A stretch of 64,000 bases of DNA from Heliocidaris erythrogramma (Eukaryota > Echinodermata > Echinoidea > Camarodonta > Echinometridae). The DNA is taken from the NCBI GenBank assembly GCA_025617745.1, contig CM046870.1, positions 11,646,410-11,710,409 on the forward strand. Direction: 5' to 3'. A program made the position numbers and the translations under genes. The notes under the pieces are model-generated. The model searched no databases, was not told the DNA's origin, and saw only the letters and a list, made by a program, of their open reading frames with translations. This document shows, one piece after another, positions 54,505 through 64,000 of the stretch; the first letter of the stretch is position 1; every line of letters begins with the position of its first letter.

Positions 54505-55552
54505 ACGAAAGATCTATTTCGCCTATTTCGCCTACCTAAAATTACGTCCTCTGGCAGACTGACTTGGCTGAGGACAACATTTGTGACATCATACAATGTA
54601 AATGAAAGGTCGTACATGACTTTGGTATAATACTATAGCATAGGGATCGAAATGTGTGACGTCATAATTTACAGAGATACGTCACATCGAACGTGAAAAA
54701 ATAGTAAAAGGATCACGGCATTTGTGACGTCATAAAAGTATCATCGGTGGACTGTACTGATGTTAACATGGACCGCCACTTTGTAACGTCATAAAGGAAA
54801 GTTCATTGGGCATATACTGGCTATTCGTTTGGGGGTAATGTAACGCGGGGTTTCTCACCCAACTAGAGAGGATACCAGGGTTGCATGGTGATCCGACATT
54901 TGCTACTGCGCCCTTTGCATTAGCCCTTATTTTATCAGAGATATATAGTACGGTTACCATTTGGGTTTGAGGTTGAAGTTTAGGTTTGTGTTTGGCCCGG
55001 GGTTGAAGCAACGAAAATGAGAAAATTCGGGAGTATAGGAAATTGTCTGCGGGGTAAGTGTCCCCGCCTCCCCGGAGAATGTGTCGTACAACTTCGGGGG
55101 TAGCAGACCTATGAAATCAAAACATGAATCTTTAGGGTACCTTAACCCTCTCCAAGAGTAGTGATTTGATTAACCAGTGACAGGAAAGACATTTTACATG
55201 TACTTTGTACTTGCATATTTATACTCTACATGTATTTCCATCCTCGATAATGACGTGAAATGAAGTTTAAAAAAAAAGAAAGAAGAAAATGAATAGATTT
55301 AAAAAAAATGTTTCAATGGTCTAAAAGTTTTAGATTTGTATGGCATTTGAGCGAAAACCATGCCTAATGGTTTCGAATAAAAGATGAAATTCAACTATTC
55401 GGCTCACCACGCATATTACTGGAGGCCTTCTTTTTAATTTTTTTTTTATTATTTTGGTTATTTTTTGCATGTAAGTACATCAACATCAACTGTATTCTTA
55501 GTTTTGATCGCAACCACGATATTCAAATTCCCCAGTATTTTTCATTTTTACC
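54505..55552. other. Probable 3' UTR and downstream DNA of the large gene
   Basis: No coding sense. AATAAA at 55376-55381 is a possible polyadenylation signal. An AT-rich stretch follows to 55470. Confidence 0.45.
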
Positions 55553-55560
55553 ATTTGGTC

Positions 55561-55885
55561 CATTGGCGGATCCGGGGGGGGGGGGGCAAAAAAAAAATCC
55601 GGCCCGTGCCCCCCCCCCCCCCCCTTTGGAAGAGAAGTATGCATTTTGACCATAGACGATCCGCCATTTTCTCGATTGTGCCCCCCCCCCTTTTAGAATG
55701 AAGACCCCCATAACCCCCTACTGAGCGAATTTTGAAGGTTTGGCGAAAAAAAAATTGTCGTCAACCCCCCACCCGCAGTGAGCGACTTTTCGAGAAGCTT
55801 GCGAGACCAAAAAAATACGGGTCTACCTTTTGATAAACTTTCATTTTTGTGCCCCCTCTTTTACTCAATCCTGGATCCGCCCCTG
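55561..55885. mobile_element. hAT-like MITE, 325 bp, G/C-run rich
   Basis: CATTGGCGGATCCGGGGG at the left and CCTGGATCCGCCCCTG at the right are flanked by ATTTGGTC exactly (55553-55560 and 55886-55893). Same tip type as 7824-7930. Contains G run 55574-55586 and C run 55609-55624. Confidence 0.9.
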
Positions 55886-56208
55886 ATTTGGTCGTATTAC
55901 TATTATTACTCTCAAAATGTAAAGGAGTGAATTTGCCGCTCGACATTCAGAGTGAAAGAACTTTCACTCCAAATTGGGTGGTAAAGCACTGCCTTTTGAG
56001 TGAGCATGCCGATATTCCTTCATCAACCGTCTCACTGACAGAGCGAGCCTGTGTTCCGCTCAATATCGTGTGCAGACTGAAGTATTTTTACTCATGAGCA
56101 ACGAGTGACGCAAGGCAACCAATGACAAGCCGCTTAAAATTCATTGTCAGTGTCATTTCTTTGGTGTGAACAAAACTACAGGCACCCCTCTTGAAAAAGA
56201 GTGCTTAA

Positions 56209-56504
56209 AAGGATACTCAACCGGAGACTGTGGGCATTTTTTATGCCGCCAGATTGGGCACTTTGATCGTTACCTGATCATGCCGTTGCCCCGCAGGGCG
56301 CAAACTTCGGCCAGACTGGTCGCCGCACAACATGCACGCTCCGCCTGAGATTGGGCTCTCGTGCGAGATTCGTTCGGCTTCGTGCAATCCGAAATGTAAT
56401 CCCAGCAGTCCGACGGACGCGTTCGACGCACAAACTTTGTGTACGAGTGAACGGGGCTTACGCAATCCTGACTTTCCCCACGGCCGCCTAATGGCGTATC
56501 CCTT
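56209..56504. mobile_element. TTAA-type MITE, copy 2
   Basis: AAGGATACTCAACCGG at the left and GGCGTATCCCTT at the right, with TTAA before and TTAC after. The interior is the reverse complement of the 23.9-kb copy over about 150 bp ('TTCGACGCACAAACTTTGTG'). Confidence 0.75.
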
Positions 56505-56803
56505 TTACTTTAACGAACCGAGCTAAATATTTTATAAGTGACGGCACATCGGTTACAACGTATCGGTACTGGTTGGGCTTCAGACAGGAAAATTAGCATA
56601 ATTCGCGTAATTAAATGATATGGGGGCTTTGTAATGATGCATTTTGATAGATTAATATTTGATAAAGTTGTCTTGCCGAGAATCAGTTGTTACATTTGAT
56701 AATTCAGTAGGGATTATGTTGTTTTAATGAAAGTGTTTGTTTACTAACTATTACGTCAGTGATTTGTTATATGGATAGATTGTGAAGTACATACCTAAGG
56801 GAT

Positions 56804-57060
56804 AGGGCGTTGTGACGTGCTCCTGTAATCCAACTACTTTGGAAGTTATAAACTGATTCAGCGGACCACACAGTTCTGTGATACCTCCTTGAGCGGACCC
56901 AGGTTCGAGACTTAGTAACGTCTTTCGGATGGTGACGTTAACGGTCGGTCCCCAGACGCAGTCATATCTGATTGATTACACGTCTGTAAAAATCCAATTA
57001 CACACACATAACTGACAGGAAAACCGTGTCAGCCGGCGTGGCTAACTGTGCACGTCAAAA
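56804..57060 (+). mobile_element. 7SL-like SINE, copy 2
   Basis: AGGGCGTTGTGACGTGCTCC, then TGTAATCC and AACTACTTTGGAAG, aligns with copy 1 (11338). It has an extra 34-bp piece before 'GAGCGGACCCAGGTTCGAGA', a partial repeat of GCGGACC. The shared tail 'TTTCGGATGGTGACGTTAA' and 'ATCTGATTGATTACACGTCTG' is followed by a further hairpin ending in TGCACGTC. Confidence 0.6.
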
Positions 57061-57095
57061 TACTCTTGAGGCCGAGTTTGATGATTTTACTCAGA

Positions 57096-57275
57096 ACACG
57101 ATCAAAACTACTTTCGAAAAATAAACTCAAGGGCAATTTCAAAGGCCTACTGTAGTGCCCATAGAAATCACGTTCGGATTATGTAATATGCGATTGTAAT
57201 GTTCGCACATTACTAAAGGTGACAGACAATTGAAATTGTCTTGAGTTTATTTTTCGAAAGTAGTTTTTATCGTGT
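57096..57275. mobile_element. MITE with 48-bp inverted repeats
   Basis: ACACGATCAAAACTACTTTC and GAAAAATAAACTCAAG are mirrored at 57228-57275. The central part is unique in the window. Confidence 0.85.
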
Positions 57276-57285
57276 TTAAGAAAGG

Positions 57286-57480
57286 AGTGAATTATCTCCA
57301 CTCTGTTCACATGAGTGATAAAATGTTTCACTCTTTAAAGGATTGGTGTTTCACTCTTTCCTGAGTGAAATAGTGACCACTCTATTTTCACTCGAAAAAG
57401 GTTGTCCCTCATTTAACTCCTTGTGAGAGTGGAATATAACTCTACTTTGAGTGCTTTTTCACTCTTTTACATTTAGAGAG
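57286..57480. repeat. Clustered TTTCACTC / GAGTGAAA motifs
   Basis: About ten copies of CACTC or GAGTG in 190 bp, in both orientations. A similar cluster is at 55920-56100. Possibly a miniature element of which GTAAAAGAGTGAAAAAG is one end. Confidence 0.45.
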
Positions 57481-57859
57481 TACTACATGTCAACTTCTTT
57501 TTCTTTTTATCATTCTCATTATCATTAAAATCACCATTATTATTGCTATTTATTATTATGGTTTGCTCTTTGTCCATCACAACTGGGTTCCATACTTTCC
57601 ACATGTAACACCATAGTATTTACTTCAAATATTTGAATAAAAAAGAAGTAATAATAAGAAACAGAAATGTTAAAACAATAACAAAGTTACTGCTGAATGC
57701 GTTACTTACGTAACGGTAAAAAAAATTGATATAACACCCAAAATATAAACTGCGGAAACGTATTTTTGCCACTTCTATTGTTTAAAATGTGATGAAACAT
57801 GTAGATAGCAAGAAAGGGGAGGAAATCGTACAAGACACTTTATTTATTCAGGTGCGTCG

Positions 57860-58300
57860 ATAGAACATTGTGAATGGGGGGGGGGGGATGGGGTGTCACC
57901 CAAATTTGCCGACAAAAATGCTGTACTATAATACCCTCACTTGGCTGCCCGAACTTAGTGGAGGTTGCCCGAATATCGGATCTTTAAAATCCTCGGAGGT
58001 GGGGGGGGGGGGGGGGGGGTGCAGCCTATTGCCGAAGGGGGTCGCCTTTTGCCCGAATATTAACTTTCTGTGCGAAGCGAGCGAGAAAAAAAATTAGCCA
58101 GTTTTTCCTTGTTTTTCTTTCCTTCCCTTTTCATTTCCTTTTTTTCTTTCTGTTTTTGTTTTCCTTTCCTTTCCCTTTTCTTTTTTCTCTTTTTTCCTTT
58201 TCCCTTTCCTCTTCCCCCTGTTTTTCGCCGACAGAGGTGGCGCATTTGCCTACAGCAATTTTGAGAAAGGGGGGGGGGGGGTGACACCCCTTCTAGCGAC
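57860..58300. other. G runs and pyrimidine-rich DNA
   Basis: G runs at 57876-57886, 58001-58019 and 58270-58281, with a C/T-rich strand between 58095 and 58220. No gene. Confidence 0.7.
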
Positions 58301-58499
58301 TCCCCATTTTTGTCTTATTTTATATTACCGGATTGGCTTAGTCATTTATGCAAAACCATTCTCCAAAGGCGCCCTACAGTTTAACACATCATTCTACATA
58401 GGCCAGGAGCCTGCGAAATAGTCGGCCCATATCCCACACTCATGTCGACTGGAACGCCATCCATCATTCGTCCAGAGCTCCCGGTTTTGTAGTCTAGTT

Positions 58500-58770
58500 C
58501 TGGACGTTTTTAATTATTTTGTCCGTAAAACCATGAAGCTATACAAACCCCGTGTGTGTGTGTGCACCCAGTGTAGTATGTGTAGAACGGTGCGAAGTCC
58601 ACTTGATTCACACTCCCCACAAATTCACCTTCCCCGAAAATTTGTGGGGGGCGTGAATGTGGACTTCGCACATTTCTACGCTGGGTGCACACTATAGGTG
58701 CACACACGCGGTTTTTTTTTTTTTGGTATAGCTTCATGGTGTTACGGACAAAATAATTAAAAACGTCCAG
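58500..58770. mobile_element. Inverted-repeat MITE, 271 bp
   Basis: CTGGACGTTTTTAATTATTT and CATGAAGCTATAC are mirrored by GTATAGCTTCATG and ATAATTAAAAACGTCCAG. Inner parts also mirror each other (GCGAAGTCCAC, CCCCACAAATT), so nearly the whole element folds on itself. Confidence 0.85.
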
Positions 58771-58899
58771 GATTAGCCTACTGGTTTTGTCGAAAGGGTG
58801 TGTTTACTTTCTCTAAATATTATTATCATTATTATTATTATTATCATCTTTGAACGAATGGTGGCATTCCAGTCAACGCGACGCAACGCTACCTACGCA

Positions 58900-60129
58900 T
58901 GCAATAAATTAAAGGCAGAATGCACTATTAAAATATACATCGTGTAAATATATAAAAGGAAGGATCATTAACATGACATGAATTGAAGAATATTTGAAAA
59001 GAAGCACAATTGAATTAATTTCAGAGCAACTTCAGGGATGCATCCGAAATCATTCGGCATTAAGGAAAAACTATGAACCATCAGAGAGAAGGCCGGAGAG
59101 AGAGAGAGAGAGAGAGAAAGTGAATAGAACATGAAATAAAGCTAAAAGAGAAACGATTTGCTGTTTTATAACTTATGAACAGTTGACACAATTCTCTATA
59201 TTTGGGGAGCCTACCATGTATACACATTTAAAAAGGCAAAAGATCTCATAATCATTATATTTTACATTGTAGCATTCATTCCCACATCTTCCCTCTTCAT
59301 AAACTTTGTACACTTCACCATTTTATATAGCCCCTCCCCAACCCCCATTTTTCTCTCTCCCCTCACTCTCTCCCTCCCATCTCTCACACTCTTTCTCTGC
59401 CCCTCTCACTCCCCCAGTCCTTATTACATTCCTACTTCTATCTTTCTCTTGCGCACTCTTGATCGAAGCAAATCACATAACAGGACAGCTTCACTTGACC
59501 AAAAGGATGTTCACAGGACATGACAATGGCATTAATAGGAATGCATTATATTACTGATCTGGGAATCCACAGAAGGTATTCATATGCTGGAAATCTAGAA
59601 AATGTGGGCACTTTCGTGACCAGGCCCGATATAAATACAAATTATGGGTGCTTCTAGAGCATACAGAATCCCATATATACAAAAATGGTAAATTAAGGAA
59701 TGGCTTTGAAAGATGGAAAACTGCATCTGTAAAATCAGAACTGGTAGGCCGGCCGACCGACCTATCAAACACCTTCAAAATGTTATAGAAAGGTTTGTTT
59801 TACAGCCCAATTTTTTTTATTTATCCTTTTTTTCGCAAGATATGGCACATTTTGAAATCCGGGAGCAATCGTGTGTTCCACGATACAAAGTAAACACCAA
59901 CATTCTTGGCCTAATAATCATGTCATTCCATACCCGAAGTAGACAAAAGTCAAGGACTCCTTATAAAAGGTACACAAAATGATAACTTTTGAAATTTTAT
60001 TTAAAAATATTTCATTCTTTACATATCAAAAGCATCTGCCCTTTCAACATACAGAATGTACTTTTTGAAGAAGTATATGCACATGCACATTTACTGTACA
60101 TAAAAAGTATATACAGCCCCTGGAAAAAT
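58900..60129. other. Intergenic DNA, no gene seen
   Basis: GA microsatellite at 59096-59118; C/T-rich at 59330-59440. The frames here show no family motif. Confidence 0.5.
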
Positions 60130-60138
60130 TATTAGACC

Positions 60139-60692
60139 TAGCCTTTTGACAAGGCCCTCGTGACTTGGCTATTTTTCTCGGCAAGTAAGATGGTAGTGGC
60201 TGCATAACAAGACTAGCCGCCCAGCCCGGTGAATGCGCGATCGAGCGACGTGAGTCCGAGGGCCTTTTGGAACCTGGCCTGTATTTCTTATGCTATCCTT
60301 TGTTCCTAGCGAGGATCTGCTACCTTATAGGTAGGAGCCACAATCAGCGAACGTATCTTCGCATGACGTCAGCATAAATTTGGTATGCAAATTCGCCTTC
60401 ATCTCGAGCTAGCCCGCTCGGCACCCGGCGCTGCGACCCGTGCAAGCTACATCAATCATGGGAAGCAAGCCCCGCAGATACCGTTGTGATTGGTCGATAA
60501 TCCTCGGTAGGCGAATGTCAACTCGTGAATATCGGACGATGGAAACCCAGGTTCCAAAAGGCCTCGCGACTAAAGTCGCTCGATCGCGCGTTCACCAGGG
60601 CCGTGTTGATTCTTTTTGTCGCCGGCTAGTCTCATCTCAGGCACAACATGACGAGGAAAATAGCCAAGTCACGAGGCCTTGTCAAAAGGCTA
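60139..60692. mobile_element. Mutator-like (MULE-type) non-autonomous element
   Basis: TAGCCTTTTGACAAGG at the left is mirrored by CCTTGTCAAAAGGCTA at the right. The arms include 'CGTGACTTGGCTATTTT' and inner 'GCGATCGAGCGAC'. TATTAGACC flanks both sides (60130-60138 and 60693-60701). Long arms and a 9-bp duplication fit the Mutator superfamily. No transposase. GC-rich relative to its surroundings. Confidence 0.85.
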
Positions 60693-61139
60693 TATTAGAC
60701 CAAGCTTCTGTAACAAGGGTACAATAGTATGCAAACAAAATTATAACAAATATTTGTCTTTGATTTCATTGAATGAATACCAAATTCCAGCAATTATACC
60801 TTGCTTTTATGATATTTTATTTCTTTCTTACCACAAAAATAACACCATCAGTAATAATAATTATATAATAATAATTTTTTCCATGGCTGTACTTATTTTT
60901 ATTTTTTTAAAGAGGACAATATACATGTATACCTTCCTCTTCACCTTTAACCCACTTTCCGCGTTGCCCATTTTATTTTCATACATGCAGTTAATTCTTG
61001 TTAGATGAAATATCACCTTGCTTTAATATGTGTTGTACTCACTCACCTTCTTCTCAAATGTTAGTTTTTGCAAGTGCTACCTGATTTTCGATATTTAGGT
61101 TATCTTGACCTATGGAAAAAGTGGATATGAATAGACTTA

Positions 61140-61314
61140 TGGGGTGTTGCAAGAAAGTTGCAATCAATTGCAATTGTAAAGCAAATGAAAACAACCATTC
61201 TGAATGGTTCAGGGTCTGCCCATTCAAGAAGATGTGCTTGCAACAATGATTTTGATTGGTCAGTACCGATCAGTTGCAACTTGCAATCAATCGCAACTTT
61301 CTTGCAACACCCCA
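61140..61314. mobile_element. MITE with TTA target duplication
   Basis: TGGGGTGTTGCAAGAAAGTT is mirrored by AACTTTCTTGCAACACCCCA. TTA flanks both sides (61137-61139 and 61315-61317), fitting PIF/Harbinger. Confidence 0.85.
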
Positions 61315-62104
61315 TTAGAGTACCAGCACAAGTTTTTCACTCAAAATAAGTGTATGTGGCCCTTAATATATACTTGATTAAAAATACATAAAAAATTAAA
61401 TAAATCATAATAAATTTCCTCCTTCAAACTCTTTCATTGGCAAGGATGTGAATGCCTAATACAGTTTTGTGGGCTGATCTTATGTCTTCTAAATATATAC
61501 AAATGATTGCTGTGTTTAAAAAAAACCCTGGTTCTCTTTAAACTACATGTTATGTACTGCTCTTTAAAGGTGGATAGTGCAGTTCATAAACAAGTGAAAT
61601 ATTTGTCAAATTACATGTACTGCAAGGGATTTTGTTACTACCTCAATAGCCCTTAATATGTTTATTGACATCTGGTATAGAGGAGACTACATTGTTTAAT
61701 GTACTTGGAGATCATTACCCATTCATAAATGCAACAAAACAAAATTATACATACCCAAATCTTCCTATATCTGTTAAAACTTCATTGGTTTCAAGGTATT
61801 CCTGCACTAGTGCAATTACAACATAGAACGACATAAAGAACCCCCCCCCCCCCCATTGTGCACAAAAAAGAAGACAGAATACACGATTTGATTTCTTTTT
61901 GCTGCTGCTATGGTTGGCTTTCATTTCTTATTCTTTACTGATAAATCTATCATTGATTCTTCAAATAGTCAAATGAAAGTTTTAGTAAACTGATTTCATT
62001 TTACTTTGGCTAATCATATTAAAAGGGATTCGGTAACTTTGTAAGTCTTGATTTAATAAATTTTTGACTTTCGATATAATGCTATTATTAAGATATCTAT
62101 AAAT

Positions 62105-63048
62105 GAATACTCCCATTTACGAAAGCGTATGGCCATACGCTTTAGTCTAACACCGAGTTTACGGGGGAAAATGAGTCTGGCATTTCCGGTCACTTGCATA
62201 TGTTTACTTTTGTGAAGGAAATGATGATTTTGAAGTGCTTTTTCCCCCTGGGCTTCATTTGTACACCATATTACATACACTGATGGCATAAGGCCAGGAA
62301 GCTCAGATTTCTTCAAGCCTCTACAAAGTTTCTTTAAGGAAGAATTACTACCAGGGCAAGTGCAATGTATTTGGTCATGTTGAATTCCCATATATTACCA
62401 ATTGTTATACAATCATGTTATAAACGTATATGTATATTATAGATGTTATGAACATATATTAACATCAAATGTATCATACTACTTCCTATTTGATAGAGAA
62501 CCCAGCGTCAGGAGGGCTATTTGCTCACTACAATCATCAGAAATACAGTGGAACCTCGTTATAAAGAACATTGTTATAACAAACTCTTGTTATGGTTATG
62601 ACAAGGTCATTTTGCTGGTCAAACTTCTTTGTATTTTATTATTTTCTAGACCCGATAAAACAAGGCTTCCATATAGAGAGGTAATTTCCTTGGTCCAAAG
62701 AAGTGTGTTTATAACAAAGTTCCACTGTACTAAATTATCTTAGATGCGGTCAGTAACGCATGGGACAAAATAGCTTGGAATTGCCCACCGATCAAAACCA
62801 TTAAAGTGATTTCAAATGGTAACTTTGTAGAGGCCTGATAAAATCTGAGCTGCCTGGCCTTGCATGCTATCATTGTACGTAATATGGTGTAAAATTGAAG
62901 CCCAGGGGGAAAAAAGCACTTCAAAATCATCATATCCTTCAAAAAAGTAAAAATATGCAAGTGACAGGAAATGCCAGACTCATTTCCCCCATAGACTCAG
63001 TGTTAGACTAAAGCGTATGGCCATACGCTTTTGTAAATGGGAGTATTC
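62105..63048. mobile_element. Fold-back element with about 270-bp arms
   Basis: GAATACTCCCATTTAC at the left is mirrored at 63033-63048. The arms contain the self-palindrome AAAGCGTATGG plus its mirror, and 'GAAGTGCTTTTTCCCCCTGG'. Arms differ by scattered changes. A Tigger-like MITE sits in the loop. Confidence 0.8.
62546..62727. mobile_element. Tigger/pogo-like MITE
   Basis: CAGTGGAACCTCGTTATAA at the left and TTATAACAAAGTTCCACTG at the right, flanked by TA (62544-62545 and 62728-62729). This tip is characteristic of the pogo/Tigger group. Confidence 0.9.
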
Positions 63049-63615
63049 AGTCATAGTAATACCATTATATATTTGAAACCTTTCTATGCCTGGCTATTTA
63101 TTTATCCTTCTGAACATCATTACACAAGACAGATATCAAAATTCAACTATTTATTAAATCAAGCCTCCACAAAGTTACCAAAGCCCTTTAATACAAGCAA
63201 GGTTTTTCATAAATATTTTATGAAATATACACTGTAGACAATTATCTTTCAACAAATATTTGAGCTTAGACAAGAAAGACTCATTGCATTTCAGGAAGAT
63301 TATCAATGTACATGTACATTTCTGCAATGTAAAGCTGAATGTTAAACACTTGTAAGTATGTATTAAATACAACTGACATTTATATTAATCTGCAAAGTGC
63401 AATACCCAGAGACAATTAACCCAATGCTTACGGGAGCCACATGGTTCCTGTGTTAAGTCAATGGGAATGAGTGAACTTAGCAGTCAACGGGTGAACACCT
63501 TTGGCATGGATTTCTGAAAACAAAATTACTGTTTATATTTGCATTTAGTAAGAGGTAAAGTAGGACATGTATTTGGTAAATGTTTGGGCAAAGTGAAGAC
63601 AGAGAGACATCACAG
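63049..63615. other. AT-rich intergenic DNA
   Basis: 63420-63495 ('GGAGCCACATGGTTCC', 'GAATGAGTGAACTTAGCAG') resembles the reverse complement of 4125-4200, probably an old dispersed repeat. No gene. Confidence 0.5.
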
Positions 63616-63620
63616 CACAT

Positions 63621-63908
63621 TCCATTATTCTTTTATTCCGCACAATTTCAATTCATCATGACAATTAACATACATGTCTTCCTAACATAAAGGATTACAT
63701 GTATGTTGAAAACACCTTTTCAGGTAAAAGTGAAGTTTACCAAAAATATAATTCTCTATTATTTATCCATTTGAAAATTAATGACATTATGCATGGGCTG
63801 TTTAAAGCCCCTTATCAAAAAATTCAAATAATGACAAACTTGGCAGTATCATCAAAGAAGATTATCAGCCTAAACTTGGTTTTATGACACCACTACAATC
63901 CGTCGGTT
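63621..63908 (-). other. 3' UTR of the mu-crystallin-like gene
   Basis: AT-rich sequence between the stop codon and the polyadenylation signal. No other feature in it. Confidence 0.5.
63632..63637 (-). other. Polyadenylation signal of the mu-crystallin-like gene
   Basis: AATAAA on the minus strand, 272 bp past the stop codon. Confidence 0.6.
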
Positions 63909-63988
63909 TCATAAGCTTTGATTCAACATTGAACTGCTGACTTTATCATAGACCAGTTTAGCTGCCACAGCATCCTCAATAGCTACAC
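63909..63988 (-). CDS. Mu-crystallin / ornithine cyclodeaminase family protein, last exon (partial gene)
   Basis: On the minus strand TTTATACAG is followed by an exon that reads (G)VAIEDAVAAKLVYDKVSSS, a short tail and TGA at 63911-63909. 'GxAxEDxVAAKLxYD' is the C-terminal signature of ketimine reductase mu-crystallin and related NAD(P)-dependent enzymes of the ornithine cyclodeaminase family. These reduce cyclic ketimines, and the vertebrate protein also binds thyroid hormone in the cytosol. The exon starts with two bases of a split Gly codon. The rest of the gene lies beyond the right edge of the window. Confidence rests on a 26-residue match, so the exact paralogue is open. Confidence 0.7.
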
Positions 63989-64000
63989 CTGTATAAAGGT

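Noticed and set aside
59551-59982. Possible exons of a gene between 59.5 and 60 kb
   Set aside because: Both strands have short open frames, but there is no motif, no paired splice signals and no codon-like pattern.
60440-60727. 95-residue frame rich in Arg
   Set aside because: It lies across the right arm of the Mutator-like element, and its openness follows from the GC content.

Overview
The window looks like animal nuclear DNA, most likely from a sea urchin or close relative. Reasons: intron-split genes with GT/AG sites, fragments of non-LTR retrotransposons, many short inverted-repeat DNA transposons, tRNA-derived SINEs, long G or C homopolymers, and B-box (TRIM-like) genes of a type I associate with echinoderms. 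No bacterial operon, Shine-Dalgarno site or CRISPR array is present. The species call is inference. There is one assembly gap of exactly 500 N (4421-4920).

Genes are few. (1) A five-exon plus-strand gene (43610-54504) whose exon phases all agree encodes about 1010 residues: an acidic Ser/Thr-rich N-terminal part, a short Cys finger (C-x2-C ... FCS-x2-C), and a long basic, disordered Lys-rich part. I do not recognise it. Its last intron is a 4.4-kb fold-back element made of 26-bp repeats, bounded by 21-bp direct repeats of coding sequence. (2) Two paralogous minus-strand TRIM-like (B-box) loci: copy A (4921-5634) carries an in-frame stop and two offsetting frameshifts and runs into the gap; copy B (32215-35394) lost its middle and carries three separate transposon insertions. 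(3) The last exon of a mu-crystallin/ornithine cyclodeaminase family gene enters from the right edge on the minus strand (63909-63988).

The rest is a transposon and satellite landscape. 0-14 kb: two copies of a fold-back element carrying divergent tRNA-like units, a 7SL-like SINE, hAT-like elements and a broken tyrosine recombinase. 14-32 kb: a 0.7-1 kb block duplicated 4.7 kb apart, LINE fragments, and several decayed tandem arrays (periods about 50, 165, 300-400 bp). 32-41 kb: TRIM copy B, a 2-kb TA-flanked element filled with palindromic repeats, a second copy of the upstream segment seen at 7.2-7.8 kb, and a 214-249 bp tandem array. 41-43 kb: a cluster of miniature elements and a LINE end just upstream of the large gene's putative TATA box. 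43-54.5 kb: the large gene and elements in its introns. 55-64 kb: miniature elements with clear target-site duplications (8-bp, 9-bp, TTA, TA), a second 7SL-like SINE, and the mu-crystallin-type exon.

A recurring theme is tandem minisatellites enclosed by the terminal inverted repeats of DNA elements (at 3.7, 26.2, 33.1, 37.0, 44.0 and 50.0 kb). All family names are from pattern recognition in the sequence; no search was run.
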